From the NCBI GenBank assembly GCA_003427395.1, contig BFEA01000378.1:912696-957265 (forward strand): a stretch of 44,570 nucleotides of DNA, written 5' to 3'. This document shows, in pieces, positions 8,646 to 19,599 of the stretch. Every line of letters starts with the position of its first letter. Positions within the stretch are counted from its first letter, which is position 1. Below the pieces are notes generated by a model. That model was given only the letters and a program-made list of their open reading frames with translations. It was not told the origin of the DNA and made no database searches. This DNA comes from Chara braunii (lineage: Eukaryota; Streptophyta; Charophyceae; Charales; Characeae). The position numbers and the translations under genes are program-made.

Positions 8646-10030
8646 TATCGAGCGCATCGGCCCCCGCACGAGCGAGGGCCCTTCCGGCAGCGTCACGCAA
8701 GAGAAACTTAGGCTTTCAACTTTTCAGAGACAATTCGGGGACGACACGGTAACCCGCGCCGACCCTTCGCCGCTCCGGCCGAGTGCGCCAGCTGTACATC
8801 CCGCGGTCCCCTACAACAGGATAGGTTCCCGCAGGGCACAACTTACCTTCTCTAAGGGGCTGTCACCACCCTTAGGAGCGTATCCCCGCCGAGCTACCGA
8901 CCCACGTGCGAAAACTTTTATAATGCAATTGAAGAGGTAGGCCGGTTAAGGGCGTTTGCTCGTTCGCTGTAGCATAGGTACGCATGGTTGAACGCCAAAG
9001 TGGACCCGAACGTCGTTTATCCCTTGGGCTCTGATCTCCCAGGAATCGGACCGACGCTGGTCGACCAGGACGTGATATTCCAAGTTTAAGGAAATCTCAA
9101 TCAATGCTAGTCCCTTCTTTCAAAGACAATCAATAGTTAATCAGACAAAACACCTTCAAAAGAAAACTCATGTCAAATCAACAAAGGTTGATTTGGCTTG
9201 TTATTTAACGACGAGCCCACATGAGTTGACTCGAATTAAAATAACACTTATTAATAAAATATCAAAGCATGACCAATATACTAGGCGGCGCTCAAATGGC
9301 GTCCGACCAAAGTATCTCCACTCTGTCTGCCATACGGTTGGACTGTCACGACTTTTTCGACTCGATGAGATGCGTTGCCAAGTTCTTTCATTCCACCCTA
9401 TATTGACTGCTCGAAAAGAAGCAAAGACAAATCTCAATTCTCAAGTAGAGTTAGGATGTAATTGTTTTAGTGATGACTTCACTACCTTTCTAACTTTGGT
9501 GTGAATGTCATCTGCAAGTAATTCAGCTACCATTATTCAAGTCAGCACCCGACTTGAACAACTGAACAGTGGATGCCCCATTAAGGTCAAGGATCCACTT
9601 TCAAATTTTGTTGGTTGCTTTGTCCTTCTGGCCCTCGTTGGCCTTACTGAAAAGGGCTCTTTCTGCGCTCTAACTATCCAAGCCTTGCTTGTCATATCAA
9701 CCCTATTGGTCCTCGCTTCTTGTGGCAAGGCCAACCACGACAAGAGTGCCTAGTTGCGCTCTGTTTCAACTAGTAGCCATAAACCGAGCTTCTTGTGGCT
9801 CAGTTCTCCATGCACAAATGGCCCCTAAGACGACCAGTAGAGGGGTATGCTATGGCAGCCCCCCCTTAACGCGAGGCGCTGAGAACTTTAGGCTCTTCTG
9901 TGGGTAGGCGCATGTCCTTTCCCTAGGAGGTGGTCTGGGATACCCCTCGTCCTCGCCCGAGCGAGCCTCGGATCTCAGAAGTCGGGCTCGCTCCACCACA
10001 ACAGCGTGGTATCCCCCCGCCGTCGTACCA
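8646..10030 (-). mobile_element. partial LTR type 1, - strand copy
   Basis: Its 3' end (8,646-9,080) matches 5,414-5,040. Further upstream, blocks near 9,340-9,400 and 9,840-10,030 match 4,750-4,700 and 4,600-4,475. Similarity stops near 10,030, so the 5' part is missing or replaced. Together with the PBS and gag this is the left half of one element read from the - strand. Short frames inside are not genes. Confidence 0.6.
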
Positions 10031-10053
10031 AATACCCTTACAAGGGTATTTGG
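10028..10053. other. perfect hairpin with TTACAA loop
   Basis: Arms CCAAATACCC and GGGTATTTGG around TTACAA: ten perfect pairs. It uses the same loop as the hairpin at 152-181 but other arm bases. Confidence 0.8.
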
Positions 10054-10268
10054 CGTGTTTTTTGTAAGTCACGCCGGTGCGACCTCGTCCGAAGTTGACG
10101 GCGCACTCGCGGGTGAGAGTTTAATCCTTGCCCTGGTGAGCAGAGCGCGCGAGGTATTGAGGGCAAGGAGCAACCATGCGCGACCTGGGTGTGCACGGCG
10201 TCACAGGCCAGCAGGACGTGAGGCCCCTCGCCCCGTTACTTTTTTTTTTCCCCTCGCATTTGTCCTTA

Positions 10269-10271
<3 letters not shown>

Positions 10272-10316
<45 letters not shown>
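10272..10316 (+). repeat. (ATT)n microsatellite
   Basis: About fifteen TTA units in a row after a T-rich stretch. Confidence 0.95.
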
Positions 10317-10410
10317 TACGGTTATCTTTGACCCGGTGACCGGGTCTGAGACCGACGTCGGGAACCCGGGTCTGGCTCGGCTACTACTTTGCCAGACACG
10401 AGTGGCCGTT

Positions 10411-10644
10411 ATGGCAGTCGAGGACCTTGATCACGCGCCTCTTTCGACAGGCCCACTTCGGTTCCGGCGTGTCCTAGACGCTGGCAAAATTCTTCTGTCT
10501 ACCCGTCTTGATACTTGGACCGAGGAGTTCAACGTGCATGCGAGCCGGTGGGTAATTAGCCCACGAGGCGAAAAGAAACCTTGGTGGCGGGGGTCGCTGT
10601 GGGCGCACCGTCCACCAACCATCGTTTGTTGTGACAAGTTTTAG
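10411..10644 (+). other. unrecognised 78-codon frame
   Basis: An ATG-started frame of balanced composition ends at a TAG; it is open further upstream without another ATG. It holds 'LDTWTEEFNVHASRW' and a basic, tryptophan-rich end. No family is recognised, there is no second copy for comparison, and the open region is short. It could be a gene fragment, an exon or chance. Confidence 0.2.
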
Positions 10645-10689
10645 TCTGAGCGTGCCCCCTCGGACACGTAGGGTGATGAACTATGCCTG

Positions 10690-11395
10690 GGTGGGCCCAA
10701 GGGGCACCGGTAAAAGGTTGCCGCAGTGCTGGCTGCGCGGCCCAAGCTGTCCCAGCAGCAGGCCACTTCGGCCTGCAAAGTTCTCAATTACAGATTTGCT
10801 ACAGCGCGGCCAGGGGGCACCAGTGGGAGGCTGCCGCAATTTTGGTTGTGCAGCAGGCTATCCCAGCAGCTGGTGAGATGGAACCCGCCCCCACGTCGGC
10901 CTTCAAAGTTTTCATTTGAATATTTGTTACTACCGCCAAAATCTGCATCGGCACCTGCGGGGTGGTGAAAGCCTGGGCAGCCATGGCCAGGGGATATACC
11001 GCCTGTTCGTCTCGGCCTGCTGTGAAAAGTGAGAGGGTTGGGGGTGAGAAGGCCTGTGGGACCAGCAGCTGCGGACCCAGCTCAGTTGGTACACCCGCGA
11101 ACTGTTGAAAATAGGCCTGTGGGAACTGCTGCCGGCGGGCCTTGCTCAGTGGTACCCCCATGAACTGTTGAACAGGCATGCGGGAACAGCACCTGCTGGT
11201 CTAGCTCAGGGGGCACACCCACGAACTGTTGAAGAACAGGCCTGTGGGACCAGCACCTGAGGGCCTAGCTCAGACTGGTACACCCGCGGACTGCTGAAAA
11301 TAGGCCTGTAAGAACTGCTGCCGGCGGGCCTGGCTCAGTGGTACCCCCATGAACTGTTGAACAGGCATGTGGGAACAACACCTGCGCGTCTAGAA
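10690..11395 (+). repeat. compound tandem repeats
   Basis: 10,735-10,930 holds a diverged duplication ('cttcggcctgcaaagtt', then 'cgtcggccttcaaagtt'). 11,080-11,395 holds units of about 60-65 bases with GAACTGTTGAA, AGGCCTGTGGGAAC and a tRNA-A-box-like CTAGCTCAG. A higher-order copy of about 190 bases repeats from 11,085 at 11,275. The glutamine/alanine-rich frame on the - strand follows from the repeat. Confidence 0.7.
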
Positions 11396-11491
11396 TCCAG
11401 ATTCCAGCAGATAACGGGGGTAAAATAATTCTGAATTAGATAGGACTGACCAGTCCCATGATGTTGTTTCAGAGATTGTTCCCTTGCCCCT

Positions 11492-11600
11492 GTCCCTCGG
11501 GACATCCGTTAAAATTGAAACGATGTAAACAAGATTAGCATAGCTCCTGCGCAAGGGTGACACACATAAATGGAGGAAATGTCCGACAATCCGGGCTTTT
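11492..11600 (+). ncRNA. full-length, diverged U6 snRNA-like sequence
   Basis: The order of U6 parts is complete. GTCCCTCGGGACATCC (5' stem-loop) is followed by TTAAAATTGAAACGATGTAA, then AAGATTAGCATAGCTCCTGC, then GCAAGGGTGACACACATAAA, then 'ggaggaaatgtccga' and a TTTT end. The ACAGAGA box, needed to bind the 5' splice site, reads GTAAACAA here, and the AGC/ISL region has several changes. A motif like the plant upstream element (GTCCCATGATG, 11,453) is present, but no TATA box lies near -30. Most likely a pseudogene or retrocopy; a divergent variant is possible. Confidence 0.75.
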
Positions 11601-11724
11601 CTTTCTTTTGCATTGAAGGCCTGTCGGACCACGACATCATTAGTAGCAGGAAGGAGACAGGGAAATCGTTGATGTCAACAAAGCGGAGAGGATGAAGACA
11701 GAAAGGAACGGAGAAAAGAAAAAG

Positions 11725-11985
11725 AAGGAGAGTGAGTACTTGCTCGTTTCTTAACGAAAATGAGCGAGAGAAGATGTGATTCTGGGGTTTTTGGCTAAGG
11801 CGAGTTGGATGGCAGGGTCAAAATGGCGAATGGAGGAGTATAATGAGAGCTAGGAGGAAAAGTGGGTGCGCGGAGGAGTCGAGCGAATGGGAGAGAGTGG
11901 CGAGGGGGAGTGCAAAGTGTGTATCTCGCTCGGTTCTTAATGGATTTGAGCGAGAGAGGATGCTAACTAGGGGGTTTTGGACACT
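11725..11985 (+). repeat. diverged tandem duplication, about 185 bp
   Basis: Two similar blocks each carry a hairpin ending in GAGCGAGAGA and then a 'ggggtttttgg' string. Left arms are TTGCTCGTTT and TCGCTCGGTT; the matching right arms are AAAATGAGCGA and GATTTGAGCGA. Confidence 0.5.
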
Positions 11986-14460
11986 AAAAATCTACTGGTG
12001 ACGTTAGATTTAGCAGAAGAGTGATAGTTTTGGTGCTGTGAAGGATGGGGGCTGCGCGGCAACTTCGGGGACTATTTGAGATGTGGTGATGTATCTCCCC
12101 GTATGCTAGCAGAAGATTCATCTCATTTTGCACGTTCCGTGAGTGGCAATCTAGCTACTTGTGATCCCGGCCTTGCGCGTCATCGGGATCTCGACCTGAC
12201 AGCATCAAAGTGTTTGTGTTCTAGAGCGTATGCATCTTTCCGTATTCTTACGGAAGATGCACTCTCATATTGCGGACTGAGAGGTGGGGGTCGTGTTGCT
12301 GACCTCGATCGTCGTCTCCGTCATTGCTGGCCCCATATCCTGTCGCTCATGCTCGTGCTGCTGCTCCTTCGCTACGGTTGGCCTGCCTTGCCTGCATTGC
12401 TTCAGAGGTCGCACTCATCTGGCTTAGTGTCTGTCCGGGTTCGCTTTTGGTTGTCTCATTTAGTTCTAAGGCGGCGGTTGTGGGTGTATCTGAACGTGAC
12501 CGCCATAGTGGTAAGGTGCATTGAAGGGAGTGAGACCAGGAGAATCTGGAACCGTTGGAGGTAATAAAGAGAGTAGAACGAGAGACAGGTGTGAATGTGG
12601 GTGAAAGGGAAGAGCAAGTTGGGGAAGGCAGCGAGGAGGATGAAGAGGAGGACATGTTCGCTGTATGTGATAACGTACCTTCCCCTGATTCTAGCGGCAT
12701 ATTCATTCTAGTTCGTGAATTGGATGAGTAGCGGTTGTAGCAAAGTAAAGTCCACGTTCGTGTTTTTCTAATCTGCATGGTCGGCGTTTTTGCATGGTCA
12801 TGTTCGACCTCGCCGTAGTCATCACCCGCGAAGGCTCACTCGTTACTGCAGTTCGGGCCTCGCCTTAGTTGAGGTTGCACTCGCCCTTATTCCCAAACGC
12901 AGTGCCGACAACCAGGCTCCAAAGTGCTACTTTGAAAAGGGAGATATGAGTGACAGATAGACTCCGTCTCAACCATCAGGCAGGTACAGCATTGGAGTGA
13001 GAAGGAGTCTGGCTGGGATCAGTTGATTATCGCTGTCAGGAGTTGCTGATTCTTGACCCCAGCAATAAGAGTTTTTCCCCTTCAAGGTGCTGCGGCTTTC
13101 TTCTTGAGGTACTGCAGGTGCCTAAATCGGTGATGTTGTTGCTGGTAGAGTCGCTGGTCGCACATTCGAGGTTGCTGATTTTTCACCGCAGTTTGTTATT
13201 GCTGAGTTGCAGCGTGGTTGACGCTGAGTAGTAGGATGTTGGAACACCACTGCAGTTGGAAGTTACTGCTGGTCTTATTCAGTGGTTTGCTGCTATCACG
13301 CATCTGGGTGGTGTTGCTGCTGTTGCCAACTGCGACGAGCCAGAGCTGTGGTTCCTTCACCCCGGTATGGCTACTGTGTTCAGCAGTAGAAAGTTTGGTT
13401 GCGACAACACATCTGTTTCGAGCTAACACAGGCATTTGAAGAGGGGCTCAACAAGACCAGAAATCTTGTGTGAAGCAAAGAAAGGGAGAGAGAAGAGCAA
13501 ACTTACTTGTTTGTTGGGGGTTATGCGGTATGCCACTGAAGACGAACGGGAGAGCACAAAAGTAGAAGGTGGAGAGTTTTTTAACTCACTATCGTGACAT
13601 TGCGCATCTTCGAGCTGCTATGGGTACCGTCAGGTGCTGCTGCACGGCAAGGTTGCTTTCATCGTTGTGTCTGCTGTTGTTTACTGTTGTGGCGCAGGGT
13701 GTCAATATTGTTTGCATGCGGGTTTGTTGATAACATCAAGCGTTGTGTATTGCTGAGTACACTACGGCATATTGCTGCACGTCTATCTGCATTCGGATAG
13801 AGCAAAAGGGGTATGCTCTATTTTGAGTCCGGCCTTTCTTAGGGTACGTAGCAGCGTCTTGACCAAAGGGATTGACGTTGACTTGGAGGAGTGACCAGAT
13901 TCTACACACGGGATATTGCTGCTGTTTGGAGGGCCGTCAGGAGGTCAACGTTTAGCGTTTTGACTTCAGTTTGGCGGTATTACTGCGTGTTTAGCCACCA
14001 TTGCAGGGCCTTCAGGCGCGTCAAGATTTCAAGGCTCTCTCACGCGAGTCTAAGCGCACCTCTCTTGTATCTGAGCGACTTAATCTCTCTCCTTCTGCCT
14101 TTCTTACTCTCAGTCTACTCTTTTGGTTCCGAGAGGAAGGCGGCAAGCGGGATTGAAACCCATAATCCGTGCCAAGGCCTATGTGGGAGGTTCGCCCCAT
14201 CGATTGCGGGAGCTCTGTCGGGGCTCAGGCGGGACCCTGGAGGCAGGGAACTATGAGGTAGGCCGACGCGATCTCCCTTAGGATCCCGTATACCCCTATC
14301 TATATCACCCTTCATCTATTCTGATTGAGTTTTGACTTTCTGTATATTTCCTTTACTTTAATTCAGGACTTTAACTGAATCAGAGGGAATTTACTATGTT
14401 TGTCTAAACTTATCTACCTGAAATGAAATCCATGATGTTTGCATTCGATGATCTGAATGG
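11986..14460. other. region without a supportable gene
   Basis: Several 60-160-codon frames exist on both strands but none shows a domain, and the longer ones overlap each other. At about 12,545-12,730 one + frame is strongly acidic ('EGSEEDEEEDMF') and ends in a stop; it may be a short relic or an exon. 13,020-13,230 has loosely repeated 'gttgctgatt' and 'gctgcagt' pieces. I see nothing else definite. Confidence 0.4.
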
Positions 14461-14489
14461 GGCTGGAGATGAGGTCTTCTGACCGATCA

Positions 14490-15215
14490 TGCCACTTTGC
14501 TGATTGCTTGGACATTGAGACGGGGCGGGGTCGGGACCTGCCGCTTTGCTGATTGCTTGGACATTGAGACGAGGCGGGGTCAGGATCTGCCGCTTTGCTG
14601 ATTGCTTGGAAATTGAGACGGAGCGGGGTCAGGACCTGCTGCTTTGTTGATTGCTTGGACATTGAGACGGGGCGGGGTCAGGGCCTGCCGCTTTGCTGAT
14701 TGCTTCGACATTGANNNNNNNNNNNNNNNNNNNNNNNNNNNNNNNNNNNNNNNNNNNNNNNNNNNNNNNNNNNNNNNNNNNNNNNNNNNNNNNNNNNNNN
14801 NNNNNNNNNNNNNNNNNNNNNNNNNNNNNNNNNNNNNNNNNNNNNNNNNNNNNNNNNNNNNNNNNNNNNNNNNNNNNNNNNNNNNNNNNNNNNNNNNNNN
14901 NNNNNNNNNNNNNNNNNNNNNNNNNNNNNNNNNNNNNNNNNNNATTGAGACGGGGCGGGGTCAGGACCTGCCGCTTTGCTGATTGCTTGGACATTGAGAC
15001 GGTGCGGGGTCAGAACCTGCTGCTTTGCCTGATTGCTTGGACATTGAGACGGGGCGGGGTCAGTACCTGCCGCTTTGCCGTTTGCCTAAAACATTGAAAT
15101 GGGGTTGGAAATGAGGTCCTACAGGCTGATCCGGTCGCTTTGCTTGTTTGCCTAAGACATTGAAATGAGGCTGGAGATGAGGTTCTCTTGACTGATCCGG
15201 TCGCTTTGCTAAATC
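14490..15215 (+). repeat. 49-bp tandem array, broken by an assembly gap
   Basis: Units of GCTTTGCTGATTGCTTGGAC and 'attgagacggggcggggtcaggacctgcc' repeat every 49 bases at 14,492, 14,541, 14,590, 14,639 and 14,688, and again after the gap. The last two units (15,080-15,215) are longer (about 66) and diverged. The true copy number is unknown because of the gap. Confidence 0.9.
14715..14943. other. assembly gap (229 N)
   Basis: Unknown bases inside the 49-bp array. The array probably collapsed in assembly. Confidence 1.
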
Positions 15216-15649
15216 AGTCAGATTTGGCTTGTTGATAAAGATCTGATTTTTTTCCTTTTGTGATAATAGTCCAGGTTAATGTGTTAATCGCATGGGGCTT
15301 GACTGAGAACAACTTGGAAAGTAAAAATTAACTAAGTAAGATACAGGACTCGTCTTTTTGGACTAGGACAAGCAGAAAATGAAAGTTTTGGATGAACGAT
15401 CCCTTGTTTTTTAGCTAGATGAATGCGTTGTGGACATGACATACTTGCTGACAAAGGTTTATCTTTTGTTCAGACTTTGTTTGTTTTCTGCATTGTAGGG
15501 TAGTCTGTTAGTGCTCGCCCCGTGCTGGAGCTATAGGAGTTAGTTCAATTCCTGCATTTTCTGAGTTAAGTTTATTTTACTTAGATCAAGTTCTCGCATT
15601 TTCTGGGATCTTTTATTTTACTTGGCTCTGTATAAGTTTTGGATAGATA

Positions 15650-16015
15650 CTTTTTCTACGGGAAGCGCTACCGAAATTTCTAGAAAACTCAAGAGTTAGT
15701 CAAATTTTGACTTTCAAAGTTCAAACTTTTGTCTGAGTTTATATCTGGCTTAGTTAAAATTTGGAAAGCCTACTTTTTCTAGAGGAAGAGTTGCCCAATT
15801 TTTTACTAAATCAGGGAGTTTGACAAAATTTGACTTTGTGAAGTCAAACTTATTTCTGAATTTTATATTTAGCCTTGTATAAATTTTGAAAAAACACTTT
15901 TCCTACGGAAAGCGCTGCCGAATTTTTTCTTAGTTTTGAAGAGTTAGCTTATATTCTGGTAGGAAAATTCTTGGCAGTCCATCCTGTATAGGGGAGATGC
16001 TGCCAGAATTTCCCT
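15650..16015 (+). repeat. spaced copies of the GGAAGCGCTGCCGAA motif
   Basis: Four degenerate occurrences (15,660, 15,783, 15,906 and about 15,997) of the motif that forms the 54-bp minisatellite in LTR-1, here about 120 bases apart. The inverted type 2 copy has three at 41,240-41,430. Confidence 0.6.
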
Positions 16016-16368
16016 TATTCTTTGAGGTCCATTGGAGAAATAGGTTTAAAATTTAGTCTTACGAGATTTTGAGTAAGATGTGATATGGGGATTTATTCTC
16101 CGTACACTTAAAGTTCAAGTATTTGGGATTTGGTTTGTGTTGTGTAACAAGTCCTTCTTGGTCGTTTTTTATTCAAGATCTAACTAGATCAACTCGATCC
16201 TACGAGGATCGTCTTCTGTTATCTTTTATAACAGGTTGGTTGGTTGATCGCCGACTCGTCGGCTCACGACACAACTTTGCTTGCACCTGTACCTCAGCTT
16301 GAATGCCTGAGCCCTGAGATTTGATATGTTTCTTTGAAGGTTTTAACCAGACTTCTTTTAATGGTCAT

Positions 16369-16375
16369 TATAAAG
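16369..16375 (+). promoter_or_regulatory. TATA box of LTR type 2
   Basis: TATAAAG follows the motif block. The other type 2 copy has TATAAAT (- strand, 40,925-40,919) at the corresponding place, which supports a promoter role. Inferred only. Confidence 0.4.
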
Positions 16376-18534
16376 AACTGATGGGTTTTTATGGAAAGTT
16401 GGACAATGGTTGGGGTTTGAGTGTGTGAGGCGTGGTGTGATTTCCAAGAAACAGTAAAGTCGACCACAATGGTGCATGGCAATGTGGTTTTCGTATGTGC
16501 ATGTGTTTATGCAGGTTAGTATCTTGGAACTTGGTATACGAGTCTTACTTTGGAGGCAATGAAAATGACAACCATGTGTCACACGATCTGTATATCTGAT
16601 GGGTTTATTTTTTTCCTCTTTTATTTATCTCGAGGTTTGAATTAATATGGGTGTTGGGATGCCTGTTTATTCACTGCTTGATTTTGCTTGTTGATTTTCA
16701 TATTTGGACGTTGATGTCCGTGGCAGCCGTCAAAGTCAAACCCCTTGACTTCTCTCCAGGCCCTGGATGATGGAGCTTGTCTCCATGGCCATAAGGGATG
16801 ACTGTCACTACAGGCTGGAACCTGTGTACCACCCATTCTCCGCAGGGTGCAGAAGAGGGTGTGGTTCTCAACCACCTTGGCAGTTGTCTAACGTCAAGAG
16901 ATCAACCCCTCAAGGCGCGTATCATCTGACACTTGAGTGTCGAACACGACCCTCGAGACCATCGAGGACCGCGCGATTATGGGAACTACATAGTACGTCA
17001 TCATAGTGACTGCTTGCGAACGCTTGCATGGCTAGTCGATATGAGGAAGCCTTGCATCCGCGCCGTTTTATATTAAGACACGCGCGAGATACTTAACTGA
17101 TTTTCGTATGAGATTGTTATGGGTTGGATAGTAAAGGGACTAAGAGTATTTTTGTTTTGTGAGATTGATCTGCTCTTTGTTCTGGCGTGGTGTAACGCGT
17201 GGTAAGAAGAATGCGTCCTAGTCGACCGACGGTGAGTCACGCTTGGGACTTCAGCCCCTCAGTGCGTCGGCTTGTGTACGGGTCCGATAAAGGCGTGGAA
17301 CCGCGTGTACCCCCTATGCTACAACATACGAGAAAACGCCCTCGGCTGGTCCACCTCTGCGATTGCATGTAAGAGCTTTCGTATTGTGGACTGGTAGCTC
17401 GACGGGGATACGCCCACCTAAGGGATGGTGACAACTCCCGCAGGTGGAGGTAAGTTGTACCTCACGTGGCCCTATCCTGTCGTAGGGTTCGCGAGAGGTA
17501 TGGCTGGCGCATGCGGCCGGAGCGGCAACGCTCCACGACTAAAGTCTTGCCGAATCCTGCGTGACGCGGCCGAGAAGGTCCCCTCTCACTGCGGGGACCG
17601 TGCGCACGACACCTCATAAGCGGTCCACTCGAAGTCGATAGCAGGGCCGGCCCCTAAGGCAACGAACCCCCGGCTCAGATGCCTCCTTAGAAAGAGAAAA
17701 ACGTCTACCACAACAGCAAACGATCCTTCAACACCTGACGTCAAGGGTAATCTTAGACGAAAAAGGAGATCACATGAGAGAAAATCATTCAGACAGACGG
17801 GCATAGACAAAGAGGGTCATTCAGAAAAGAACGGGTATCCTCAAGAAAACTCAATGTCCAATTGATTTCTTCTTCTTTGTGTGATCACTTCGTTTCCCGT
17901 CGTCTACTAACTTCGCATTCCTTCAGCATACATACGGGTGAGCAACAGAAAACAAACATGATTCTCTCATTGCCATGGTCTGATTCCTTTTTTTCAGGCA
18001 TCCTTCTACCTACTTGCACATGAGATCAAACAACAAGTTTCAAAGAAGACAATGCAAGTTCAAACTCACGTCAGACTTCTATTCACACGCGCAAACACAC
18101 ATTTCCTCTACCTTTTCAGTGAACATTCAAATAACAGAGTCAAGCAAGTGTGGGTTCACACAAGTGTAAAGGGGTCTAAGTCAAACTGACTGACTGACTG
18201 GCCTTGAGTGAAGTTGAATAGACGGTCCACTCAAGAAAACCGTGTAAAATCGCACTCCAGAAGAGACAATCGTCACGACGAGTCGCCCACAAAGCGATCC
18301 ACACCACTCCCCAGAGCGATCGCTTGCCGCGACTTCCTCTCAACACACAATCACCTCTCAGTAATCTGACGGCGTCTCAGCGTCGCCGTCACACACCCCC
18401 AATTTCACTGTGCCACTACGGGGTCCCACTCACACCACTCTCAAGTGCACCACCACTTTGCAGTACCTTCCCTGTGCCAATGCCCAGTCGCCGCCTAATA
18501 TAGTCAGTGCAATAATACTACCGCCTCCACCGTG

Positions 18535-18735
18535 AGAAACCGGCAACGCTTCCGCACCACTAACATTAAACCCAGTGTCATTGCCGCAAAAATTCGGCAG
18601 CGCTTCGGCACCACCACCGTCAAACCCGCGCTGTCGCCGCAAAATTTCAGCAGCGCTTCCGCACTACCGCCAACAAACCTGGTGCTGTCGCGGCAAAATC
18701 TCAGCAGCGCTTCTGCGTCACCGCCAAAATATTAG
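18535..18735 (-). repeat. short minisatellite, same motif as 2,640-3,250
   Basis: Three to four diverged units with CGGCAGCGCTTCGGCACCAC-type text, the reverse complement of the 54-bp family. Confidence 0.8.
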
Positions 18736-19072
18736 TGTCGTCGTTGCCGTGCCGAGCGAACAACACCTCCCCTGCGCTTCACCAAGTGCAGGGGCAGCTA
18801 TGGCTGCCCTCACTCTCACGCTCCCTGCAGACCTCCAGCACTTCTCTCTCTCTTTTCCTCGCTGAGATGGCGGCTATGGTTGTGCTTCACAACTATGGCC
18901 ACCTCCAGCAGTTCTTCTCCCTCACTTGCAGACCTCCACTCAGCTCCCTCTCACTCCACCAACAGCTCCCCTCACTCCACCAGCAGCTACTCCTCGAGCA
19001 GCCAGCATTCACTCAAGCGAAACGCTAGCAGCACCAGCCACAAATGAATGTTGGTTGGCTGGCTGCTGGCTG

Positions 19073-19079
19073 TTTTATA
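19073..19079 (-). promoter_or_regulatory. TATA box of LTR type 1
   Basis: The - strand reads CTATAAAACAGCC. The LTR at 36.2 kb has GTATAAATCAAG in a similar setting, followed by 'agccattcattcattc' and 'ggaggtctgca', also present here. The + copy of LTR-1 shows only ATTACAAAAG at the matching place (about 2,405). Confidence 0.55.
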
Positions 19080-19139
19080 GCTGGCTGGAGGTTGAGGGCA
19101 GCTGCTTTGCCCCCAGCCAAAACTTGGAATGAGGCCTGA

Positions 19140-19165
19140 CCCTTGATCTGAGACGAGATCAAGGG
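19140..19165. other. LTR hairpin, partner of 2,322-2,342
   Basis: Arms CCCTTGATCT and AGATCAAGGG, perfect pairing, loop GAGACG. Confidence 0.7.
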
Positions 19166-19275
19166 CTGAGAAACTTGATGTTCCCCTAGGGGAACCAAGT
19201 TCCAGGCCTTGGTAATGCATCTGGCCGCTACCCCCGGCCAGATGCAGCCTTAAATGGCTGTATAGAGCCAAGTGG

Positions 19276-19304
19276 AGCAGACTGTTGAAGTTCAACAGTC
19301 TGCT
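19276..19304. other. 29-bp perfect palindrome
   Basis: Arms AGCAGACTGTTGAA and TTCAACAGTCTGCT around one G. The CAGACTGT/ACAGTCTG part equals stem III of the hammerhead at 31.6 kb, but no ribozyme core is present. Confidence 0.75.
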
Positions 19305-19599
19305 GTCAACCCAGAGTTCAGATGTTTCTACCCTTGCATCTGGCCCTGCGTCGCGATTAGATTCACGATGCTCTTCTTTTTTTTCCACCTCTTCTCCTCC
19401 CTTTTTTGCTTTTTTTTTTTTGTTTTTTTTCCTCTGCACCTACTCTACCCCCGCGGCCACGTACGTGGCCGTTACTCTTTTTTTCCCTTTTTCTCCCCTT
19501 CTATTTTCTTTCTTTTTACCCCCTTCGTTTCTCCCTGTGAGGGGGCAACTCGTCGTTCGAAATGAATGGCTGCCCCTCACAGAGTCAAACTAGAGGTAG

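Larger units (their letters stand above)
14461..17611 (+). mobile_element. long LTR, type 2, + strand copy
   Basis: Its 3' end (17,220-17,611, ending CACGACA) is the shared LTR end. 15,500-16,330 and 16,720-17,000 match the - strand at 41,660-40,970 and 39,840-39,540. Shared pieces include 'gtgctggagc.atagg', GGGAAGCGCTACCGAAATTT-type motifs, 'tcctac.aggatc', 'ttataacaggt' and 'ggcagccgtcaaa'. The 5' limit is uncertain and set at the start of the 49-bp array. It abuts LTR-1 sequence at 17,612. No coding interior accompanies it, so it may be a solo LTR. Confidence 0.5.

Noticed and set aside
12076-12778. 162- and 143-codon frames on opposite strands
   Set aside because: No domain, mutual overlap, and serine- or leucine-rich composition; no evidence for either.
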